Assembly: GCF_900142985.1 (NCBI RefSeq)
Contig: NZ_LT670849.1
Location: 5,534,501-5,598,500 of the forward strand
Origin: Bradyrhizobium erythrophlei
GTDB taxonomy: Bacteria; Pseudomonadota; Alphaproteobacteria; Rhizobiales; Xanthobacteraceae
Direction: 5' to 3'
Length of the DNA stretch: 64,000 nt
Position 1 is the stretch's first letter. Every line of letters starts with the position of its first letter. Positions 58,280-64,000 of this stretch are shown here, one piece after another. Below the pieces are notes generated by a model that saw only the letters and a program-made list of their open reading frames with translations, was not told the origin of the DNA and ran no database searches. The position numbers and the translations under genes were made by a program.

Positions 58280-58426
58280 ATGTCCAATCCAAACCAGAAT
58301 CCCGGCCAGCAGAACCAGAAACCCGGGCAGAAGCCGGGTCAGCAGCAGGGCGGTGGTCAGAAGCCCGGACAGCAGCAGCAGGATCCGAACCGCCAGGGCC
58401 AAGAGCGCCCGGACCGGGATCGCTAA
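58280..58426 (+). CDS. Small Gln/Pro/Gly-rich protein, 48 residues
   Basis: A short gene starting MSNPNQNPGQQNQKPGQKPG and ending QGQERPDRDR. It has an NPGQQ/KPGQ repeat pattern, extreme Q/P/G content and no hydrophobic core, so it is predicted disordered. The GGGAG ribosome site is correctly placed (8 bp), and its own terminator follows at 58491-58523. Similar tiny NPGQQ-type proteins recur in Bradyrhizobium genomes (recollection). Function unknown. Confidence 0.72.
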   Translation: MSNPNQNPGQQNQKPGQKPGQQQGGGQKPGQQQQDPNRQGQERPDRDR

Positions 58427-58490
58427 CTTGTCAGGTTCGAGCTCGATCCATTTCCGGATCTAGCTCAAGCAAATGTCAGCCCCGGAGAAA

Positions 58491-58523
58491 GGTCTCGCCA
58501 GAATGGCGGGGCCTTTTTTCTTT
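58491..58523 (+). terminator. Intrinsic terminator after the 48-residue gene
   Basis: GGTCTCGCC-AGAAT-GGCGGGGCC followed by TTTTTTCTTTT. The strong stem (with two G-T pairs) and T-run lie 64 bp after the stop codon. Confidence 0.88.
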
Positions 58524-58689
58524 TGTGACTCCGCGCTCGCGATGTTTGCACCGCAATAGCCCATGTTTTGCGTCGTCTGGACCTGCCGTGGAACCTCAAC
58601 TAGGTTCCCCCTCCCAAGCGGCGACGCAATGAGAACCGGCTCTGGCCAGTCCCAGGCGGAACGACCGCATGACCTCAGGAGGAAAGCCG

Positions 58690-59727
58690 ATGACCGTCAC
58701 CCGCCGGGATGTACTTGCGACCGCTGGCGCTGCCGCCGCGACGCTGGCCGTTACGAAGAGTGCCAACGCCCAGTCTTTCGAATTCAAGCCGAACCAGCGC
58801 TATCCCGACACCTCGGTCGAAATCCTCGATCCGAGCTTTGCCAAGTACCGGATCTTCTCGAGCACCCTTGAGCAAGTGGCGACCGGCATGCGCTGGGCCG
58901 AAGGGCCGGTGTGGTTCGGCGACGGCAACTATCTGCTCGTCAGCGACATCCCGAACAACCGCATCATGCGCTACGACCAGTCTACCGGAAACTGGGGCGT
59001 GTTTCGCCAGCCGTCGAATTTCGCCAACGGCAATGCGCGCGACCGCCAGGGCCGCCTGATCACCTGCGAACATCTGACGCGCCGCGTCACGCGCACGGAA
59101 TATGACGGCAAGATCACCGTGCTTGCCGATAACTTCAACGGCAAGCGTCTCAACTCGCCGAACGACATCGTCTGCAAATCCGACGGCTCGATCTGGTTCA
59201 CCGATCCGCCGTTCGGCATCGGCGGCGATTGGGAAGGCGACAAGCAAACGTCGGAACTGCCGCACTCGGTCTATCGCATTTCGCCCGACGGCAAGCTCGG
59301 TCTGGTGACCGCGGATCTCTTGGGGCCGAACGGGCTTTGCTTCTCGCCGGATGAGAAGAAGCTCTACATCATCGAGTCACGGGCGCAGCCGAACCGGCTG
59401 GTTTGGTCATTCGATGTCGGCGCCGACGGCTCGTTGTCGAACAAGACCAAGTTTATCGATGGTGGGGCGACCGCGCTTGACGGAATGCGGGCCGACACCG
59501 AGGGCAATCTCTGGTGCGGTTGGGGCTCTACCGGCGCGCCCAACAGCAAGGGCGAAGAGCTCGACGGCGTGAAAGTATTCAACCCGGAAGGCAAGGCGAT
59601 CGGTTTCATTCGCTTGCCGGAGCGCTGTCCCAATCTGGCATTTGGCGGTCCCAAAAAGAACCGCCTGTTCATGGCGAGTTGCCATTCGCTTTACGCGCTC
59701 TACGTCGAAGCACACGGCGCGGTCTAA
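58690..59727 (+). CDS. Tat-exported SMP-30/gluconolactonase/LRE family protein
   Basis: 345 residues from the ATG at 58690, preceded by a perfect AGGAGG. The Tat signal TVTRRDVLATAGAAAATLAVTKSANA ends near residue 27. The mature part is a six-bladed propeller: MRWAEGPVWFGDGNYLLVSDIPNNRIMRYD, then RLNSPNDIVCKSDGSIWFTDPPFGIGG (metal-binding Asn and Asp) and LLGPNGLCFSPDEKKLYIIESR, with DGMRADTEGNLWCGWGS near the C-terminus. SMP-30 members hydrolyse sugar lactones. It is periplasmic. Confidence 0.93.
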   Translation: MTVTRRDVLATAGAAAATLAVTKSANAQSFEFKPNQRYPDTSVEILDPSFAKYRIFSSTLEQVATGMRWAEGPVWFGDGNYLLVSDIPNNRIMRYDQSTGNWGVFRQPSNFANGNARDRQGRLITCEHLTRRVTRTEYDGKITVLADNFNGKRLNSPNDIVCKSDGSIWFTDPPFGIGGDWEGDKQTSELPHSVYRISPDGKLGLVTADLLGPNGLCFSPDEKKLYIIESRAQPNRLVWSFDVGADGSLSNKTKFIDGGATALDGMRADTEGNLWCGWGSTGAPNSKGEELDGVKVFNPEGKAIGFIRLPERCPNLAFGGPKKNRLFMASCHSLYALYVEAHGAV

Positions 59728-59731
59728 TAGC

Positions 59732-59815
59732 TCGTCATTGCGAGGAGCGTAAGCGACGAAGAAATCCAGAATCTGTCCAAGAACTGGATTGTTTCGCATT
59801 CGCTCGCAATGACGG
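59732..59815. repeat. Palindromic repeat CGTCATTGCGAGGAGCG ... CGCTCGCAATGACG
   Basis: Outer arms TCGTCATTGCGAGGAGCG and CGCTCGCAATGACG and inner arms AATCCAGA... and ...CTGGATT form a long cruciform. Located 4 bp after the SMP-30 stop, where it may act as a terminator. A degenerate copy lies at 7038. Confidence 0.7.
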
Positions 59816-59945
59816 CTTTTCTTGATGGGGCTGTTGGCGGACGGGTTAAGGTAAACAAAGGGTTTAAATTGCCGATCGCAGTTTAACGGCGTTACTTCCC
59901 GAACAAGCGAGGCGCCAAAAGGCGCGCGGAAAAACGGGAAGCGAC

Positions 59946-60467
59946 ATGTCGAAAAACTGGCGTATCAGTTCGATCAGCGGCGTTGTTCTCGCCGGCTATT
60001 TCATTCCGACCTGGGCCGCGATTGCCTGGCGGATAGTTGATTCTCCGGTGCGCGGCCTGTTCGAGCGGCCGAGCGTGTCGGTCGCGCTCTATGCGACCGA
60101 TCATCTGCAACTGCCGACCATGACCGCCGTACGCTTTGCTTGGCTGTTGGCGCTCGGCCGGCTGACCGTCGTTGCCTTCCTTGCGCTGTTTGTTGTCCTC
60201 TTCGTCCGCGGCATCTTCCGCCGGCAGAGCGGAGGAGGCGAGGCGCTCGCGATCGCACTCACCATCGGCAGCGTGCTCAGCTTTGGCACCATGCTGATGG
60301 CCTCGCAGGTCGGCGAAATCGAGGCGCTGCGGCTGCACGCCTCCGAGTTGCTGGTGATGATCGGCACCGGCATCGTGATGCTGTTCGACACGCCGGCGCA
60401 GACGCAGACGGTCGAGGTGCCGGCCGATCTACCCGCTCAAGAGGCCAAGCTCAGCTATAATGGCTGA
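59946..60467 (+). CDS. Hypothetical inner-membrane protein
   Basis: 173 residues, no family recognised. Four hydrophobic segments: VVLAGYFIPTWAAIAW (10-25), a segment ending FAWLLALGRLTVVAFLALFVVLFVRGIF (65-92), ALAIALTIGSVLSFGTMLMA (100-119) and LLVMIGTGIVMLF (135-147). The cytoplasmic tail is short. Its 3' end overlaps pcaC on the opposite strand by 39 bp. The start MSKNWRISSISG follows a GGGAAG site. Confidence 0.7.
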   Translation: MSKNWRISSISGVVLAGYFIPTWAAIAWRIVDSPVRGLFERPSVSVALYATDHLQLPTMTAVRFAWLLALGRLTVVAFLALFVVLFVRGIFRRQSGGGEALAIALTIGSVLSFGTMLMASQVGEIEALRLHASELLVMIGTGIVMLFDTPAQTQTVEVPADLPAQEAKLSYNG

Positions 60468-60821
60468 GGCTTCCTTTACCGCATGATTGGCGGCGGGTAC
60501 GCCGCAATAGATCGCCTGCTGCAACAGAATTTCCTTGATGTCGTCGGGCGTGAAGCCGCCCTCGGCCAACGCCGCACGCACATGCAGGCGAAACTCGTCC
60601 CATTGGCCGAGCGCCACCATGGTGCCGATCACGAGCACGCGCCGCGTGCGATGATCGAAATGCGGCCGGGTCCAGATGTCACCCCAGGCATAGCGGGTGA
60701 TCAGATCGATGAAGTCGGCGTTGAAGGCGTTTTTACCCTTGATCGATTTGTCGACCCAGGCATCGCCGAGCACCTTGCGGCGCTGTGCCATGCCGTCGTC
60801 GCGGCGTTTCTCGTCGTTCAT
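60429..60821 (-). CDS. pcaC: 4-carboxymuconolactone decarboxylase
   Basis: 130 residues. It removes CO2 from 4-carboxymuconolactone in the protocatechuate branch of the beta-ketoadipate pathway. The family core is RYAWGDIWTRPHFDHRTRRVLVIGTMVALGQWDEFRLHVRAALAEGGF and DIKEILLQQAIYCGVPAANHAVKEA. ATG 60821 (MNDEKRRDDGMAQRRKVLGDAWVD) is preferred; a longer frame extends into the repeat upstream. It is the last gene of a pcaB-pcaD-pcaC unit, separated from pcaD by a palindromic repeat. Confidence 0.94.
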   Translation of the reverse strand: MNDEKRRDDGMAQRRKVLGDAWVDKSIKGKNAFNADFIDLITRYAWGDIWTRPHFDHRTRRVLVIGTMVALGQWDEFRLHVRAALAEGGFTPDDIKEILLQQAIYCGVPAANHAVKEASAIIAELGLLSG

Positions 60822-60837
60822 TGATGTCCCTCCGGCA

Positions 60838-60938
60838 CGTCGTTCCGGGGCGCCTCGGAGAGGCGAACCCGGAACCTCGAGATTCTCAGATGTGCAATTG
60901 CACATCATAGTTCGCGCGTATGCGCGCCCCGGAATGAC
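60838..60938. repeat. Palindromic repeat inside the pca operon
   Basis: Arms GTCGTTCCGGGGCGC and GCGCCCCGGAATGAC with an inner dyad TGTGCAATTGCACA. Same family as 7218-7324. It fills the 119-bp gap between pcaD and pcaC. Confidence 0.7.
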
Positions 60939-60940
60939 AA

Positions 60941-61723
60941 CTAGCGTTGCGTCAAAAAGCCGACCACCGCATCCGTGAACGCGTGCGATTGTTCGAGGTT
61001 GGATATATGCGCTGCGTCCAGGATCGTCATCGAGGCGCCTTGAATGTTGCCGCGAATGAATTCGTTGGCGGCGACCGGCGTCGAAGTGTCATGACGGCCG
61101 GCGATCACGAGCGTCGGGCTCTTGATCCTCGGCAGCAAGGCGCGCTGGTCGAGGGTGGAGAGCGTCTCGGCGCAGGCGAGGTAGCCGGCGACAGGCGTTG
61201 CGAGCAGCATGGCTTTCAGATTTTGCGTCGCCTGTGGCTCGCGCTCGCGGAAGTCGGCGGTCAACCAGGCCGAGATCACCGTGTCGGCAATCGCGGGAAT
61301 GCCGCCTTCCTTGATCAGCTTGATGCGGCTCTGCCAGTTGGTCGGGTCGGGGAAATAGCTCGACGTATTGGCAAGAATGATCCTGTTGAATCGTTCGGGC
61401 GCGTTGGCGCCTAGCCATTGTCCGACCATGCCGCCGATCGAGAGCCCGCACCAATGCGTCTTCTGGATGTTGAGATCGTCGAGGATGGCGATCACGTCGC
61501 GGCCCAGGCGTTCCATGGAGTAGGGGCCCGCCGGTACGCCCGACTTGCCGTGGCCGCGCCGGTCGTAGCGGATCACGCGAAAGACCTGCGTGAGCGCCTT
61601 CATTTGCGGCTCCCACATCGCCATCGTTGTGCCCAGCGAGTTCGACAGCATCAATGTCGGGCCGCCGTCGCGACCCTCCACCGATACATTGAGCAGGCAC
61701 CCGTCGGCGTCGATCATCGGCAT
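60941..61723 (-). CDS. pcaD: 3-oxoadipate enol-lactonase
   Basis: 260 residues from the ATG at 61723. Alpha/beta hydrolase that converts 3-oxoadipate enol-lactone to 3-oxoadipate. SNSLGTTMAMWEPQMKALTQVFRVIRYDRRGHGKSGVPAG is the PcaD opening; the nucleophile is Ser95 in THWCGLSIGGMVGQWLG; Asp and His are in VIAGRHDTSTPV and LDAAHISNLEQSHAF. It starts 22 bp after pcaB's stop. Confidence 0.94.
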   Translation of the reverse strand: MPMIDADGCLLNVSVEGRDGGPTLMLSNSLGTTMAMWEPQMKALTQVFRVIRYDRRGHGKSGVPAGPYSMERLGRDVIAILDDLNIQKTHWCGLSIGGMVGQWLGANAPERFNRIILANTSSYFPDPTNWQSRIKLIKEGGIPAIADTVISAWLTADFREREPQATQNLKAMLLATPVAGYLACAETLSTLDQRALLPRIKSPTLVIAGRHDTSTPVAANEFIRGNIQGASMTILDAAHISNLEQSHAFTDAVVGFLTQR

Positions 61724-61745
61724 GGAATTTCTCCACTCTTCTTTG

Positions 61746-63110
61746 TTAGTCGTCTTGTTTGTCTTCAAGCGAAGCGAGCAGGCGGTCGATCAGGGTCTGC
61801 GAGACGCCCTGGTAGGCCATCGGCTCGAGCAGTTCTGCGATCCTCTCTGCATCGAGATGTGCGGTGATCTTTGGGTCATTCTCCAGCACCGAACGCAGAC
61901 TCGCCTTCTCGGCGACCGCCTTCTTGCTCGCAGCTTCCACCAGATGATGCGCGTCCTGCTTGCCGACCTTTTCGGCCAGCGCGAACGCAACCGCTTCCGC
62001 CATGATCAGCCCGCCGGTCGCATCGAGATTGGCACGCATGCGCACGGTGTCGACTTCGAGGCCCTCGGCGATGTCGACAATGGCACTGAGCGCGCCCGAG
62101 GTGACGAGCAGCAGGCTCGGCAGGGTCGGCCACTCCGCGTGCCACGGCCCGGCGCTACGTTCGTGATCGCCGACTTGTGCGGCAAAGATCGTTGCCGCCA
62201 GGTTCGGCGCCATGGTCGCGGCGGCAATCGCGCTCGCAGCGGCGACGGGGTTGCGCTTATGCGGCATGGTGGAGGAGCCGCCGCGGCCCTCGCCTGACGG
62301 TTCGAAGGCTTCGGCGACGTCGGTCTGCATCATCAATTGAACGTCGCGCGCGATCTTGCCGCAGGTGCCGGCGATGATCGCGAACACGGAGGCTGTCTCG
62401 GCGATACGGTCACGGTGGGAGTGCCAGGGCGCTTCCGGCAGCGGCAATTGAAGAATGTCGGAAAGTTTTTCGGCGACGATCCAGCCCTGATTGCCAAGGG
62501 CTGCAAGCGTGCCAGCCGCGCCGCCGAACTGAAGCGCGAGCGCATGATCTTTCAGATGCAGCAAGCGGCCGCGCGAGCGATGCAGGCTCGCGGCATATTC
62601 GGCGAGCTTCAGGCCGAACGGCATCGGCAGCGCATGTTGCAACCAGGTGCGCGCCACGACCGCGGTGTTGCGGTGTTGTCGCGCAAGCCGCGCAAAGCCG
62701 GTCACGGCGCGGTCGATGTCGGACAGCAGCGCGTCGATGCCGGCGCGCAGGGTCAGCATGGTCGCGGTATCGATCACGTCCTGGCTGGTCGCGCCCCAAT
62801 GCACGAAGCGGGCGGCGTCCTTGTCGGTCCTGGCGACCTCTGCCGTGAGCGCCTTGACGAGAGGAATAGCCAGATTGCCGGACCGCGTGGCGGCTTCGGC
62901 GAGCGATGCGAGATCGAAGGCATCTGCCTTGCAGGCCTTGGCAATGGCCTCCGCAGTGCCCGCCGGAACGATGCCGGCTGCGCTCTCGCTCTGCGCCAGC
63001 GCTGCCTCGAAATCGAGCATGAATTGCAGGTAAGCGCGGTCGTCGCACAACGCGCGCATGGCGGCGCTTGAGAGCATGGGCGCAAGCAGCGGTGAGAGCG
63101 AGGTACTCAT
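61746..63110 (-). CDS. pcaB: 3-carboxy-cis,cis-muconate cycloisomerase
   Basis: 454 residues from the ATG at 63110 (MSTSLSPLLAPMLSSAAMRAL). Fumarase/aspartase superfamily: FVHWGATSQDVIDTATMLTLR near residue 90, and the signature GRGGSSTMPHKRNPVAAASAI near 270. It cyclises 3-carboxymuconate in protocatechuate degradation. An in-frame start at 63188 adds 26 residues translated from double-hairpin repeat copy D (MGSECQIHST...) and is rejected. pcaG/pcaH, pcaQ and pcaIJ are not in the window. Confidence 0.94.
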   Translation of the reverse strand: MSTSLSPLLAPMLSSAAMRALCDDRAYLQFMLDFEAALAQSESAAGIVPAGTAEAIAKACKADAFDLASLAEAATRSGNLAIPLVKALTAEVARTDKDAARFVHWGATSQDVIDTATMLTLRAGIDALLSDIDRAVTGFARLARQHRNTAVVARTWLQHALPMPFGLKLAEYAASLHRSRGRLLHLKDHALALQFGGAAGTLAALGNQGWIVAEKLSDILQLPLPEAPWHSHRDRIAETASVFAIIAGTCGKIARDVQLMMQTDVAEAFEPSGEGRGGSSTMPHKRNPVAAASAIAAATMAPNLAATIFAAQVGDHERSAGPWHAEWPTLPSLLLVTSGALSAIVDIAEGLEVDTVRMRANLDATGGLIMAEAVAFALAEKVGKQDAHHLVEAASKKAVAEKASLRSVLENDPKITAHLDAERIAELLEPMAYQGVSQTLIDRLLASLEDKQDD

Positions 63111-63157
63111 CGGGGCGGACCTAACCACCGTTGCAGCCCGGTGCCAATAATAAAAGC

Positions 63158-63323
63158 CAGTCGAGTGGATTTGACATTCGCTACCCATCCAGCCGCAGGC
63201 TCGTCAAGCGAATGTCAAATCCAAAACTCCACTAGAAACCCATATTTGCTAGTGGTCCTTCGATTCTAACATTCGCAAAGTGGCCGCTGAGAAGGGATGC
63301 GAATGCTAGAATCGGACCGCTAG
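63158..63323 (+). repeat. Double-hairpin repeat, copy D
   Basis: Hairpin 1: imperfect outer stem (CAGTCGAG against CTCCACTAG), perfect TGGATTTGACATTCGC inner stem, AAA bulge on the right arm. Hairpin 2: CTAGTGGTCC, TTC bulge, GATTCTAACATTCGC against GCGAATGCTAGAATC and GGACCGCTAG (one G-T pair and one mismatch). The spacer AAACCCATATTTG matches copy A. It lies 48 bp upstream of the pcaB start and 101 bp before the CoxG-like gene, in their shared divergent promoter region. Confidence 0.9.
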
Positions 63324-63424
63324 CGCAACCCAGCTAGGCGGCCGACTCAGCCAGTCGCGCTCTTCCTTTTCGCGCTTTCGTGCATTAGTTCATGGGTGAG
63401 TGTTTGGACTGAACGGAGACGCAC

Positions 63425-63871
63425 ATGGCCATGACGATGCACGGGGAGGTCCAGCTTCCCGCTTCACGCGAGGCGGTCTGGGCCAAGCTGAACGACCCCG
63501 AGGTGCTCAAGGCCTGCATCCCCGGTTGCGAGGAATTGGAACGGACCGAGGACAACGGCTTTCGCGCGGCGGCGAAAATGAAGGTCGGCCCGGTGTCGGC
63601 GCGCTTCAAGGGCCGCGTGGCGCTGAGCGATCTCGATCCGCCGAACGGCTACAAGATCTCCGGCGAGGGCGAGGGCGGGGTGGCCGGCTTCGCCAAGGGC
63701 GGCGCGACGGTGGCGCTGGCCGACAAGGATGGCGGTACGCTCCTGACCTATAATGTCGAGGCGCAGATTGGCGGCAAGCTCGCCCAGCTCGGGCAGCGCC
63801 TGGTCAACGGTGCGGCCAAGAAACTGGCGGACGAGTTTTTCGCGAATTTCGCCAAGGCGGTGGAAGGCTGA
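63425..63871 (+). CDS. CoxG-like SRPBCC family protein
   Basis: 148 residues. Family: carbon-monoxide dehydrogenase subunit G-like (SRPBCC ligand-binding fold). MHGEVQLPASREAVWAKLNDPEVLKACIPGCEELERTEDNGFRAAAKMKVGPVSARFKGRVAL holds the LxDPxxLxxxIPGCxxL motif that marks the family. A glycine-rich GEGEGGVAGFAKGGATVAL follows, with a terminal GGKLAQLGQRLVNGAAKKLADEFFANF. CoxG proteins help assemble or anchor molybdenum hydroxylases. No coxLMS genes are visible before the window ends; 63872-64000 shows nothing I can name. Confidence 0.9.
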   Translation: MAMTMHGEVQLPASREAVWAKLNDPEVLKACIPGCEELERTEDNGFRAAAKMKVGPVSARFKGRVALSDLDPPNGYKISGEGEGGVAGFAKGGATVALADKDGGTLLTYNVEAQIGGKLAQLGQRLVNGAAKKLADEFFANFAKAVEG

Positions 63872-64000
63872 CTTTCGGGTCCCGCCCGAAGAAGGCCGTG
63901 TAAAGCCAAGCCATGCGGTCATGAGGTTGCTCATCGCCGCCACGGCCCATATTATGACCCCGAAACACCTGAAATCACTGCGCCGCCGGGCAGCGTCGGC

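Noticed and set aside
63955..64000. Possible start of a new gene (ATG at 63955, MTPKHLKSLRRR) at the right edge
   Set aside because: Only 15 codons are visible and no ribosome site or family match supports it.

Overview
The window is a high-GC alphaproteobacterial chromosome segment, almost certainly from Bradyrhizobium or a close relative in the Nitrobacteraceae (Rhodopseudomonas, Nitrobacter). This rests on protein character (GcvT, AlaRS, IlvD, Icd, PurCSQL, PurB, RpsD and Liv proteins of the rhizobial type), an F1-ATPase zeta-subunit gene, a protocatechuate-branch pca cluster, an ergothioneine pair, and many interspersed palindromic repeats of the kind common in these genomes. It is mostly core metabolism, with no phage, plasmid, transposase, CRISPR or rRNA/tRNA gene that I can support.

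Layout. 1-8.5 kb: truncated gcvT behind a tandem glycine riboswitch, alaS, a GNAT acetyltransferase, ilvD, a DUF3455 exported protein and icd. 8.8-15.9 kb: two alpha/beta hydrolases, a spermidine-synthase-like protein, a stretch of degenerate dispersed repeat, an SpoU/TrmJ RNA methyltransferase fused to a DUF559 endonuclease-like domain, a haem-binding-like protein and a TetR regulator. 16.1-22.6 kb: OsmC, an acyl-CoA-dehydrogenase-like protein, a two-domain rhodanese and a cynABDS-type cyanate uptake and cyanase operon. 22.8-28.1 kb: zeta subunit, then purC-purS-(two hypotheticals)-purQ-purL. 28.1-35.1 kb: acyltransferase, DUF427, bolA, ltrA, egtD/egtB, grxD and a macro-domain gene; bolA and grxD, usually neighbours, are separated by the ltrA-egtD-egtB block.

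35.3-47.5 kb: serine hydrolase plus carotenoid-biosynthesis-like membrane protein, threonine aldolase, rpsD, a stand-alone E2-catalytic-like protein, murI, cytochrome b561, purB, a tiny ORF, a TetR regulator, a metallophosphoesterase next to a Ser/Thr-kinase-universal-stress-protein fusion, and rpe. 47.7-58 kb: Ser-rich small protein, P1-family peptidase, a MASE4 hybrid histidine kinase with a nearby single-domain receiver, and a complete branched-chain amino-acid ABC transporter (livK-like, livF, livG, livM, livH). 58.2-64 kb: a 48-residue Gln/Pro/Gly-rich protein, an SMP-30 family protein, a membrane protein, pcaB-pcaD-pcaC, and a CoxG-like protein.

The most unusual element is a family of four about 167-bp double-hairpin repeats (30308, 35117, 51925, 63158). 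Each consists of two long stems in inverted orientation. Each stem carries a three-base bulge on the arm facing a conserved AT-rich spacer (TATATTTGCTRG). The stem sequences differ between copies by several paired, compensatory changes. One copy contains the stop codon of the macro-domain gene and another supplies a false N-terminal extension to pcaB. I know of no named family with this architecture, but I could not search for it.
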